NCBI GenBank assembly: GCA_948146395.1 | Contig: OX411543.1 | Coordinates: 71,848,948 to 71,912,947, forward strand | Direction of reading: 5' to 3' | From: Fragum whitleyi | Lineage: Eukaryota > Mollusca > Bivalvia > Cardiida > Cardiidae | Length of the DNA stretch: 64,000 nt | Shown here: positions 1 through 10,250 of the stretch, in pieces | Position numbering within the stretch: the first letter of the stretch is position 1 | Layout of the letters: every line of letters starts with the position of its first letter | Notes under the pieces: generated by a model | Told to the model about the DNA's origin: nothing | Databases searched by the model: none | The model's input: the letters and a program-made list of their open reading frames with translations, nothing else | Program-made: the position numbers and the translations under genes

Positions 1-712
1 TATTATCACCTCAATTGGTAGATGTGCATGAAGGAAGGATTTAATGGTTCGATGATTTTTGCCTGAGTTATGCCCCTTAAAAACTTAGTCTCTTGGTCCA
101 CTTTTCTTGTCAACGCAACTCCTCCTAAGTTTCTGGCTGGATCTTCTCGAAACTTGGTCAATGTTATCACCTCAATTGGTATATGTGCATGAAGTAAGGA
201 TTTTATGGTTCGTTGATTTTTGCCTGAGTTATGCCCCTTAAAAACTTAGTCTCTGGGGCTTATTGCCTCAGTTATACCCCCTTAAAATTTAGTCTCTGGG
301 GCTTATTGAAATTGCAGCCTTGTGAATGCAACTCTTCCTAAGTTTCTGGCTGGATCTAAATGAAACTTGGCGGATGTTATAACCGAAATTGGTAGATGAG
401 CATGAAGTAAGAATTTTATGGTTCATTAATTTTACCCTAAATTGTGCCCCCTTAAAACTTAGTATCTAGGGCTTATTGAAATTGCAGCCTTTTGAACACA
501 ACTCCTCCTTACTTTTTGTCTTTATTTAAATGAAACTTGGTAAATGTCATCACCATAATTTGTAGATGTACACGGATCAAGGATTTTATGGCTCATTTAT
601 TTCCCTGAATTATGTCCCCTTAAAACTTAGTGCCTGGGGCTTATTGAAATTGCAGCCTTGTGAAGGCAACTCCTCCTAACTTTTTGTCTTGATTTAAATG
701 AAACTTGGTCAT
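1..712. repeat. Tandem array of four ~165-bp units
   Basis: Four diverged units start near 3, 164, 378 and 547, each opening with a TTATCACCTCAATTGG-like block. Each continues through GCCCCTTAAAACTTAGT and ends with a TCCTCCTAAGTTTCTGG plus AAATGAAACTTGG block. The second unit is longer (~214 bp) because an internal CTTAAAA-TTAGTCTCTGGGGCTTATTG segment is duplicated. The layout resembles the tandem core of pearl/HINE-like bivalve repeats, but no head or tail of such an element lies inside the window. The array may continue beyond the left edge. No coding potential. Confidence 0.7.
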
Positions 713-814
713 TTTGAATTTGGTTCTGTCAAAATAAGTAGTGTCTACAATTATTTTTGTTAAACAGCAGCAAAGTGGCGGCGTATTTTGTGACGATGGC
801 ACTCTTGTTAAGCT

Positions 815-1080
815 TACCTAATGGCCCTGTCACACCAGCCAACGTGTGCCTAACGCGTTTGAGAAAATCGACTAAGTCTGTAAAACGTCGGCATACGCTG
901 ACCTACATAATCTTTTTTTCAAATCACGACGTTCTTGTAGCGGGCTCATAGCGAGTATGAACGTGTGAGTAACACGTTCTGATAGCGTATGCCAGCATAT
1001 ACCAGCGTTCTTCAGCGTTTTGCCAACTTCCTCGGAGCGTGTTTGTAACACGCGACTAACGTGTTCGTAGCGTGTGTGAA
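815..1080. mobile_element. FB-CG foldback element, copy 1 (right end missing)
   Basis: The left end reads TAATGGCCCTGTCACACC. This matches the reverse complement of the right end of the second copy at 4687, so it is a terminal inverted repeat. The body is a ladder of NACGY motifs that switches to the reverse complement (TAGCGTA, GAACGTG) halfway, near 930. CpG dinucleotides fall at 930, 941, 952, 962, 975, 986, 1006, 1016, 1038, 1051, 1060 and 1071, about 10.8 bp apart when decayed steps are bridged. The right terminus is lost after ~1080. It encodes no protein and is probably a non-autonomous DNA element. Confidence 0.6.
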
Positions 1081-1645
1081 ATATGAATTTAAAATTCCAT
1101 AGGAATATAATTACCAATTCAAATCAGTTATTTTCTTGTGTCATAAACAGGCCACCGGCTCATACAAATAGTTTAAAAGTTGAAAATTTTACTTAAAGCT
1201 GTAAAATTACATATTACAAACACGCATATAACAAAAATGAAAGTTTTAGATTGACTAAAGATTCTTAGATTTTTTTATCCGAAAAATATTGCGGAAAGGG
1301 AAGATATTGTTCGTCAAGATAAATCCTTTTCTCCCACGATATTTTCTACCACATAGGATGGTTTTACAAAAAATAATTTATTTTATTGTTCACTCGTCAA
1401 AAATGTAAAAGGGTATCTTTTTAACATGCAGGAACCGCAGTGTACTATAAGGAGATATAAACAATATTGTATATGAACATAAATAATCCCGAAAAAGTCC
1501 AAGTCATTTTAAATGCAAAGATTGCTGCAATGATTCTTCCTCTGATTTACAAATAAGAAATAATTTAAGAACTAGACTTAAGACCTATGTCAAAAATTGA
1601 ATAAATAATAATAAACAGTAGATTCGAACATTCTGTCTATCACTC
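1081..1645. other. AT-rich intergenic DNA, nothing recognised
   Basis: No open frame with convincing composition, no inverted repeat and no match to the other repeats in this window were seen. Confidence 0.5.
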
Positions 1646-3880
1646 ATTTTTAGCTCCACTGGCTGAAAGCCACTGGGGCTATTGTCATGGCGTTGTGTCC
1701 GTCGTGCGTCCGTCCGTGCGTCCGGTCGTAAACTTTTTCTTTATAAAGTCTTCTCCTCAGAAAGTACTTGATGAATTTCAACCAAACTTCACAGGAATGA
1801 TCCTTGGGTGACCCTCTTTCAAAGTTGCCCAAGAAATTTTGATCCAATGAAAAACATGGATTTAATGGGCGTTGCTAATTTCCAAATAAGGTAACAAGTA
1901 AGTTTGTTCAGATTCTTATTGATGGATACTAATTAAATTTTACATGAATGATTTTTGGGTGACCCTTTATCAGTCAACAAAAAATTATTGTGATTGGATG
2001 AAAAATATGTATTTTATGGGCGGAGGTCATTTCTCTATATGTTAAATAGTGGAAACTTTGAAAATCATTTTTAGCTCCACTGGCTGAAGGCTGAAAGCCA
2101 CTGGGGCTATTGTCATGGCGTTGTGTCCGTCGTGCGTCCGTCCGTCCGTCCGTGCGTCCGTCCGTCCGTCCGGTCGTAAACTTTTCTTTTAAAATCTTCT
2201 CCTCAGAAACTACTGAATGGATTTCAACCAAACTTCACAGGAATGATCCTTGGGTGACCCTCTTTCAAAGTTGTTCAAGAAATTTTAATCCAATGAAAAA
2301 CATGGATTTAATGGGCGTGGCTAATTTCCAAATATGGTAAAAAGTGATTTTTCTCAGATTCTAATCAATGGATACCAATTAAATTTTACATGCATGATCC
2401 TCGGTTGACCTTTTATCAGTCTACAAAAAAACATTGTGATCGAATGGAAAATATGGATTTTATGGGCGGAGGTCATTTCTCTATATGTTATATAGGGGAA
2501 ACTTTGAAAATCATTTTCTCAGAATGTAACTAATGGATATCAACCAAATTTCACTGGAATGATCCTTGAATGACCCTTTATCAGTCTACAAAAAATCATT
2601 GTGATTGGATGAAAAATATACATTTTATGGGCGGAGGTCATTTCTCTATATGTTATATAGTGGAAACTTTGATAATCATTTTCTCAGAATGTAGCTGATG
2701 GATATCAACCAAATTTCACTGGAATGATCCTTGAGAGACCTTTTATCGGTGTACCAAAAATTATTTTGATCGGATGGAAAATATGCATTTTATGGGCAGA
2801 GGTCATTTCTCTATATGTTATATTGTGGAAAATTTGAAAATCTTTTTCTCAGAATCTGATTTTTGGATATCAACTCAATTTCACTGGAATGATCCTTGAG
2901 CGACCCTTTATCAGTGTACCAAAAATTATTTTGATTGGATGAAAAATATACATTTTATGGGTGGAGGTCAATTTTCAATATGTTAAATAGTGGAAACTAT
3001 GAAAAACATATTCTCAGAATGTAACTGATGGATATCAATCAAACATTTTTGGTATGATCTTTGAGTGACCCATTATCATGCAGCCAAAAATTATTTTGAT
3101 TTGATGAAAAATATGTCTTTTAATAGCAGAGGTCATTTCTCTATCTGTTATATAGTTGAAACTTTGAAAATCATTTTCAACATCAGTAGAACCCCAATAT
3201 CTAAAAATCTAGTCAAAACATTTATTTGCTTTACAAGAATTTCAAGCCTGTGGAGCGACTCAAGCCATTCATGGCTTTCTAGTTTCAGAATGCAACCAAA
3301 TTTTACATGAATGATCCTTGGGTGTCCCTTGATCAGTCTACAAAAAATATTGTGATTGGATGAAAAATATGTATTTTATGTGCGGAGGTCATTTCTCTAA
3401 ATGTTATGTAGTGGAAACTTTGAAAATCATTTTCTCAGAATGTAACTGATGGATATCAACCAAATTTTACATGAATAATCCTTTGGTGACCCTTGATCAG
3501 TCTTCAAAAAATTATTGCGATCGGATGAAAAATTTGTTTGTTTTTTTTATGGGCGGAGGTCATTTCTCGATATGTAATAAAGTGGAAACTTTGAAAATCA
3601 TTTTCTCAGAATGTAACTGATAGATATCAATCAAACTTCATTAGTATGAACCTAGGGTGATCCATTATCATGCAGCAAAAAATTATTGTCATTGGATGAA
3701 AATGTGTTTTTATGGGCGGAGGTCATTTCTATTATTTAATATGGTGGAAACTTTGAAAATCATTTCAACATCAGTAGAACCAAAAATATTTAAAAATCTA
3801 GTCAAGATTAGATTTGCTATTACAAGATTTTCAAGCATGTAGAGCGACTCAAGCCGTTCATAGCTTTCTAGTTTTAAATT
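1646..3880 (+). repeat. Tandem-core (pearl/HINE-like) element with nested heads
   Basis: Two copies of the same head, TTTTAGCTCCACTGGCTGAA followed by a GTCCGTCGTGCGTCCG run, start near 1648 and 2071. The second therefore looks like a nested insertion or duplication. They are followed by diverged units joined at GAAAATCATTTTCTCAG, at about 2505, 2670, 2838, 3002, 3165, 3423, 3590 and 3760, so the unit is ~167 bp. Each unit holds ATTGGATGAAAAATATG and GGGCGGAGGTCATTTCTCTA blocks. No protein is encoded. The assignment to the bivalve pearl/HINE type is by layout and wording, not by alignment. Confidence 0.65.
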
Positions 3881-4261
3881 TAGTCTTTTTGAAATATTGA
3901 TAATTATCAAAATAGACGAATAAATCTTTGTTTATCATATAAAGTATCTTGCGGACGTTTTGTCACTCTGACCACAGGGCAGATATGCGAGTCAGAAACA
4001 ACATTCAGGCTATTTTTTCACTCGACTCGAAAATGTAATGAATTCAGAAAATCCATAAAAAGTATTTGTTTAATTTTTTCAAGTAAGATTCGTTTTTATG
4101 GAAGAGAATGCAACAAGCTTTAATTGAATGCTACATATACCGGTAATTGCGTTTTCAAGTCGTTTTAGAGAGGTAATTAGAAATCATATACAGATATACA
4201 TTCACAAGAATCATTTTTTTTTTATTTTTTTGGTAAATACTGAAACCCTGCCATACAATAG
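3881..4261. other. AT-rich spacer, nothing recognised
   Basis: Low-complexity AT-rich sequence between the tandem-core array and the second FB-CG element. A T-rich stretch lies at 4208-4230. No gene or repeat boundary was recognised. Confidence 0.45.
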
Positions 4262-4687
4262 AAAGCCGTCACGAACACGCTGGCAACGCGCTAGACATAC
4301 GTTCAGATCGCTGAAGACACGTTCCGAGTACGTTCGGTACGCTGAGGACACGCTAGAAGAACATTTTAAAAATTTTGGGTCACTGCGTTTCTAGCGGGCT
4401 CGTAGCGTATGTGAACGTGCTCGTAGCGTGTCTCTAGCGTACTGAGCGTGTTCGGAACGAGTGCGGAACGTGTGTCGAGCGTATGTAAACACGGTAGGCA
4501 CACGCTGAGAAATTTTGTCATGTACACATTTTTTTGAGGTACTCAGCGTATCCCAACGTGTGCCAGCGTGCTCTTGGCGTGTGCGGAACGCGTCCATAGC
4601 GTACCCGACGTGTTCGCAGCGCGTTGTGAAAAATTAAACACGTTTCGCAAACGCTGGCTAAAACGTTAAGGTGTGACTGCCCTATTA
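4262..4687. mobile_element. FB-CG foldback element, copy 2
   Basis: The right end reads GGTGTGACTGCCCTATTA, the inverse of the left end of the 815 copy. CpGs in the left half lie at 4278, 4287, 4300, 4309, 4320, 4331, 4340 and 4351. In the right half they lie at 4395, 4406, 4416, 4427, 4438, 4447, 4458, 4469, 4480, 4492 and 4503. Spacing averages 10.4 and 10.8 bp. The motif is NACGY in the left half and its reverse complement in the right half, so the element can fold back along much of its length. The motif ladder continues to about 4650. No coding frame of note. Confidence 0.65.
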
Positions 4688-4912
4688 GATGACTCAGTGG
4701 ATGAACATGAAACTCGAATCATATAGAACTCAGACTAACCATTAGTTCACAGTGGCGGATCAGGAGGGAGTAAAAAAAAACCCATATGAAGCCCAATTAG
4801 TTTATTTTCAGAATATTCCAGAATTCAATTAAGCTTTCTCTTGCTGTCCAAGACATATTCCCATTGTGAATAAAGCTTTATATAGTTTGCATTGTCTGCC
4901 TTCTAATTGATT

Positions 4913-5460
4913 TTTAGCTCCACTGGCCGAAGGCCAGCGAGCTATTGGCATGGCGGAGTGTTCGTCGTGCGTCCGGGCCGATTTCAAAGAAACTTTAACA
5001 GAATGTTCCTTGGGTGACCCTTAACTTAAATTGTTCAAAAAAATTTGATTGGTCCATAAATATGGGCATGTCAGGGCGGGGCCTATTTTGAGCCCAACAT
5101 TTTTGAATGACATTTTCTCCTGAACCACTAGACTGATTTCAATAAAACTTTACCAGAATGTTCCTTGAGTGTCTCTTTTCAAAAATTATTTGCTAAATAC
5201 GAGCTCGTATTGATTGGCCCATAAATATGGGCTTGGCAGGGCGGGGCTTATTTTGAGGCCAAAATCTTTCAACGATATCTCCTCCGGAACCACTCAGCAA
5301 ATTTCAATGAAACTTTACCAGAATTTTTCTTGGGATACTATTTACTTAAATTGTTCAAGAAATTTTGATTGGTCCATAAATATGGGCGTGGCAGGCGGGG
5401 CCTATTTTAATCCCGAAATCTTTGAACAACATCTTCTTCTGAACCTTATGTTTTAATAAG
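4913..5460 (+). repeat. Tandem-core (pearl/HINE-like) element, short copy
   Basis: The head TTTTTAGCTCCACTGGCC (4913) is followed by a GCGTCC run and then units beginning near 5128, 5280 and 5431. Each unit has a CTCCTGAACCACT-type start, ATGAAACTTTACCAGAATG, CCCATAAATATGGGC and GGCGGGGCCTATTTTGA. Unit length is ~152 bp. No tail is visible. Confidence 0.6.
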
Positions 5461-5630
5461 ATGGGTAAAGGGTTGCAGGTTCATTGTGATTGAGTATTTT
5501 GGTGCAATATGGACCAGAACCAGACTAGATGATATTTTTTTCCTTGGTTTGTTTGTGTGGGTACTTTATTTTCATTACCAGTAGATCATGAATATCACTT
5601 GAATATAAGGCTGTTTGTTTAATTCTTATT

Positions 5631-6597
5631 TTTAGCTGTGCCGACCGAAAATTCAATGAGGTCACTTACATGTATTGTACATGCGACCGTTCGCGCGTTG
5701 TGCGACCGTAAACATTTTATAGAGAAATGATCTCAGAAACTACTTGTTGTATTTTAACAAAATTTCACAGCGATGGCCTTTGGTAACCCTTTATTTGATT
5801 CAAGAAATTCAATTTCGAGAGAAAAATTCTTTGATGGAAGAGGCTTATTACATAAACATAAATTACGTATAGTTTAAAGAAATACAAAAATCTTAATCTC
5901 GGAGCCAGATAAAAGATTTCTGCCTAATTAAAATTGAATGACTCACGTTTCTTTCCCGTGGACAAGTTATCTCAGATTTTTTGTTAAAATTTTGAATGGG
6001 CCAAAAACATTAGTGCTATGGGCCGTTGTATCGGCCAAAAACGCCCCCATAGTGAAATACAGATATTCTTAGACACAAAGTATCGAAAATGTATGATTTT
6101 TTTGTAGGAATATTACTTGCATACCTTTGACAGGGGTGTTCCTTGCATATCTATATTTGAAGGCATATGATTTTCAAGAAACGTTCACATCATATTTCAA
6201 AGCTCACCTCAGCACAACTTGCTCTACGGGGGCTTTTAGGGCGCCTCAGGATCCGTCGTCAAAACTTTTTTTAAACATCTGAAACGATTAGGTCAATGAA
6301 ACGTTTTTGTGAATTTTGATTTGCCGGTAAATCTAGGGTGACTTGTAAGACTTGTATAGGACATGAAATCACGAAGATCATCATCTAATCTAGCAGGCAA
6401 ATTTCAACCAAATTTTTCAGAAATGAACTTAATGTGAACTTTCTTTGAAACTTGTTTCGGAAATTTCGTTTGAATCCTAAATTCATCGAAAACTTAAAAA
6501 AATATTTATTATGGTCACGGACGGGTATATATTGACGGTCATTGAGGGTTATTTAATCTATAAGCCAGTTAAGCGACACATGGCCTCTAGTTTTTCA
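5631..6597 (+). repeat. Degenerate tandem-core elements with tail
   Basis: A variant head TTTTTAGCTGTGCCGACC lies at 5631. A second variant, AAGCTCACCTCAGCACAAC, lies near 6200. Both are followed by fragments of the familiar unit wording (TTTCACAG, TGGTAACCC, ATGGGCC). The stretch ends with AAGCGACACATGGCCTCTAG, which matches the tail type of these elements. Strongly decayed. Confidence 0.45.
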
Positions 6598-6937
6598 AAT
6601 AAAGCAAAAACTTTAATGACATCCAATTGATTCGTAAACAGTAGTCAAAGATCAAAAGGATTGTGTCTGTTGCGCTGTCCTGGTGTCTCTGCATTATGTG
6701 TTGAATAAAATGCCAAAACTTAAATTTTGCCTTAAGTATATGATGTACACATGTATTTGAAAAAAAAATGTATTGGAGAAAAATGGAAAAATGCACGAAG
6801 GAATAACGCCATTTTGATGTTGGTCCCATACAACGGTCTCCGTTGAGAAGCTCTATAATTCCGATTGTTGTATTGGGAAGACCAGCTAAAAACTTTTGGC
6901 GTTAATTTTGCGCGTCGTCCTGGGTTATTCATAGAAC
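6598..6937. other. Intergenic, nothing recognised
   Basis: Overlapping short open frames on the minus strand were inspected and have no family resemblance. No repeat was recognised. Confidence 0.4.
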
Positions 6938-7190
6938 CAGGTCAGGCTATCCCGGAACAATAACAGTCCCTCATGACGTCGAATACGGTAACGGCTTTTA
7001 CGTTATTGATTCTTATCTGGTTTTCAAATACAACTTTAGTTTCGTGATACACAGAATATTCCACTAGGGGCATTGTGAAACCAGGCTATCCCGGAACAAT
7101 AACAGTCGCTTATGACGTCACATACGGTAAGGGCTTTAACGTGATCAACTCTTACCTGCTTTTCAAAGACAACTAGATACGAGATATCCG
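6938..7190 (+). repeat. Two-copy 139-bp tandem duplication carrying CRE-like sites
   Basis: The block CAGGCTATCCCGGAACAATA occurs at 6943 and again at 7082, followed in both copies by ACAGTC, TATGACGTC or CATGACGTC, ATACGGTAA and a TTTTCAAA block. The second copy holds a perfect cAMP-response element, TGACGTCA, near 7114. The first has TGACGTCG. The two copies are clearly alike but diverged. Confidence 0.7.
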
Positions 7191-8926
7191 ACCTACTGCA
7201 CGAAAAACCCGTTCGACATGATATCTTTCCTCACGCAAAACTACTGACCTTTTTTCTTGTGATTATTACGTAGAAGTACCGTTTATTAGTGCATCAACAG
7301 CGCTTCTATGTAAAAACTTTGTGAAAAGCTGATAACAGTATAGTGTGGTCAACATCATAAAAAGTCTCGTCGTAACGGTGTTTCTGGAAAATGGGCATCG
7401 TGCGTTGTCGTTTAGAAATTCTGAAGGCCCTAATTGTCGTATATTTCAAGCGAATCTGATGGTAATGTGTATTCGTTTTAACCATTCAATTTAGTTTAAA
7501 TATATTTATTTACAGTTTTACAAAATAGAATTTTGAGTTAAATGGGATGGCCATATATTCTGCCGAATTTATATATTTGGCGTTTCCCTTTCATTGCTTT
7601 AGAATATATAAAAATCAAACGTGTATGATAGGAGGTTTCCTTTAAAATCAACATGGTTGTGCAAATGCTCCTATAGGAAATCTAAAAACTGTTCCTTAAT
7701 CAAAGATTCTCACTTTAGAAAACCGCCCCATGCTATCATTGTGTCGTTTACAATTATTTTCAGGAGAAATTGCTATGTAGGGTATGTGAACTTGATTTGC
7801 TGTAAACTTTAATACCTTTGATGTAAGACTTTTACTAAGAGTATCACAACTATTTTTCAAGGTGGGCATAGATTTAGTATCTGGTCTCATTACTACATTC
7901 CTATCGGAGTCTAAGAAAAAGACATACCCGAGTGTTAATTATGCTTATAGAGATTTGTCAGCTTTTGAAATCAACTTGAAATACCTGTCAACGTGGAGTC
8001 TATCCCAGGACGAAAATCCTCACGTGGATTTATCTCTGTTAATCCCGTTAAACCCTTTAAATCTTGACCACTGAAGTCAAGTGGCCATCTTTCACACCGA
8101 TATCCCTCAATGCGTTGTAAACATGGCGATTTTCACAGGTGTTAAATCGGAAATCCTCGGTAAACATGGCCGACGTTCGAAGTAACATACCGCCATGTTT
8201 ACCGTGGATTTCCGCATGGTTTTACGTGACGTAATGGCTCACCACAACTCACATTCTTGTGCTGGCTTCAAAGACATAGGCTGGATTTACGGAAATATTT
8301 GACTATTTGTGAAGGTATTAGATGAATGACTTGTACCGAGAGAATCGCGATAAGGCATGGTTATATAGTCATAATTTACCCATGAACTATTTCACTTTCC
8401 TTGTTAATATTAATTACAATTTGCTTAAACTGCCGCATCCGTTTCGCTCTGAATTCGCTTTTACCCTTTTTCCAGTTTAGATTGAAAAAAACATTCCTAA
8501 TATGACTGAAATCTTGAGATTTAGAGAAAGAGTTACCGAATAAGTATAAAATGTTTCGATCCATTTTAATGATAAGTTTTGTCGTCATTGTATATTGATA
8601 TGTTTTTCTAAATATCGCAAATACAGGCAGAATATTTCTGAGTACTTGGTTTTTATTGTTTTAAGCCATTCATTCTTTCAATTCCAATTCATTCCTTTCC
8701 GATTGAAACCCTTAATAATATCAAATCCTAAGATGAAATATTTAGCTCTGATATTCTTTGTTATTTATGAATATGCATAAAACTTTGCATAAATTTAAAA
8801 CTAAGTGTCACGCGGAACATTGGAAAAATCAAACGTACCACGTAACATTTTGTCCCTTTTCAATTAGATACGTAAATTGCATTTCCTTTAATACTATTTA
8901 TAAACCGAATACTTGTTGTGTTTTCC
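7191..8926. other. Intergenic stretch with one hairpin
   Basis: No gene recognised. Arms at 8149-8170 and 8192-8213 (GGAAATCCTCGGTAAACATGG and its inverse, one mismatch in 22 bp) flank a 21-nt loop and would form a hairpin. Its arm wording resembles the internal palindrome of MITE-2. The rest is AT-rich. Confidence 0.45.
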
Positions 8927-9027
8927 GCCGTCAGAGCGCAGTTGGTAGCGCGTCGGGCTGGCAATCTAGAGGTACCGGGTTCGGTTCCCCGACGGTGGCA
9001 CTAATCATTTCCAACTATTTGTCTCTA
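8927..9027 (+). mobile_element. tRNA-derived SINE, 3'-truncated (family S1)
   Basis: The head has an A box (GCGCAGTTGGTAGCGC) and a B box (GGTTCGGTTCC), with acceptor-like ends pairing across 8927-9000. The anticodon stem pairs poorly and the anticodon loop reads CTGGCAA, so this is not a convincing functional tRNA. The sequence after the head, ending TTTGTCTC, matches the start of the SINE body at 53.95 kb and on the minus strand at 29.5 kb. The copy then stops. Confidence 0.65.
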
Positions 9028-9606
9028 ATATAATAATAATTTGTATCATAGAGGATCTTTCCTAAGGTTTTAGAGTTCACTGAAATATACTATTTCTTTC
9101 AATTAATGTTTTTTATGTAAATCTAGAGCTATTTCTTTGTTAAAGTCTGTTAAGAGAGCTTAGGATATATAGGAACCTTTGGGGCTCAATTCACAAAAGA
9201 ATTGAAGACTGTTTTAAGCAAACTTCGATTCTTTTCTGAAGTTGATCTCCAGAGGGTCTATAGGGCTCATTTAAGATACTTTTAACGGTCCTTACTGTTT
9301 ATTTGTGAATCTCAGACTCGGAAAATCTGCACCCCTTAAAACCCTGGATTTTATTCTCTGTCTAAAACCGTCATGACAAAAAGTCAAGTAGTATCATCTG
9401 ATGAACCTGTACAGAGTTTGCCATACCATGCCCCGGGGTCATAGTTGGGCTCTGAACGGGCACACTCTCTTTGACATAGAAAAAGAGGGAATCTTAAAAA
9501 TCTCACTCACAGACCATATTACCCAGAAATGATTAAGGGAATCTGAGAAAAAACACAGAGAGTTTGCTGAAGCACGAACACCGGGAGATTTGGTATGTAT
9601 ATAGCA
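9028..9606. other. Intergenic, holds one copy of a dispersed repeat
   Basis: About 9170-9320 resembles 55685-55815, sharing TTCAATTCTTTTCT-like, AAAGTTGNTC, TCTATNG, TTTTTAACGGTCCTT-like and TTATTTGTG blocks in the same order. No open frame in it is convincing. Nothing else was recognised. Confidence 0.4.
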
Positions 9607-9853
9607 TTAACCCTTGTTATGCTGAGCCCGGAATATTCCTGCTTTGGCAGAACCTATAGACAAACATCAGCCTGCACATATGTGCAGTCTGATGTTAGTC
9701 TACACCACCTGTTTCTCACTTTGAAACCAGAATTTTCAATAGATTTAGTTTTTCAAATAAAAATTGACCTACAGTTGGAACTTTCGGTGCTTTTTGCGCT
9801 TTGATTTTGATGAAATTTTTTAGCCAAAATTTATTCGGCATGGCAAGGGTTAA
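9607..9853. mobile_element. MITE-6b, TTAA-flanked (piggyBac-like) copy 1
   Basis: TTAA lies at both ends (9607-9610 and 9850-9853). Short terminal inverted repeats CCCTTGTTATGC and GCATGGCAAGGG abut it. TTAA target duplication with CCC-starting ends is the hallmark of piggyBac-superfamily elements. The element is 247 bp with no transposase, hence non-autonomous. A palindrome spans 9656-9702, with arms around TGCACATATGTGCA. A related copy lies at 17544-17780. Confidence 0.65.
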
Positions 9854-10142
9854 TATGGTTCCACGACGTCCAGCGGGACTATTGACGCGGCACTGATGCT
9901 GTGGTACCTTTATTCGCTCTCTGAAACTACCAGACCGGACTGGTTTATTAACCTCGTATCTATGCTATCAGTTAGGCTTATTATGGTTGCTTTACGGCAA
10001 GAGATCGAAAATGCTTCGCTTCCGATAGCATGAAAAGCTCTAGTATTGGAATAAAATCCAGCTCCTAGTCATTATTTTCAATAAAAACTAAGATTATTAT
10101 TCTCTCTACCTTTTCTTTTTTAGTTTATAATGATATGAACAA
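9854..10142. other. Intergenic, nothing recognised
   Basis: No gene, inverted repeat or shared repeat was seen. Confidence 0.4.
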
Positions 10143-10250
10143 TATATAGAGGATAATCGTTCATTTCGGTATTAGATCGATTTATGTTTCATTGAGTAAA
10201 CATTGAGTAATCAATCGAATATTCTCGAAAAACAAACGATTATTCTATTT
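10143..10250. mobile_element. MITE-7 palindrome, decayed copy
   Basis: TATAGAGGATAATCGTT on the left and AAACGATTATTCTATTTC on the right form the outer arms, and ATCGATTTATG / AATCAATCGAAT form inner ones. It is a shorter, diverged relative of the hairpin at 16703-16865. Confidence 0.5.

Noticed and set aside
815..4687. One autonomous transposon bounded by the FB-CG ends
   Set aside because: No transposase frame lies between them, and both end regions run in the same direction internally.
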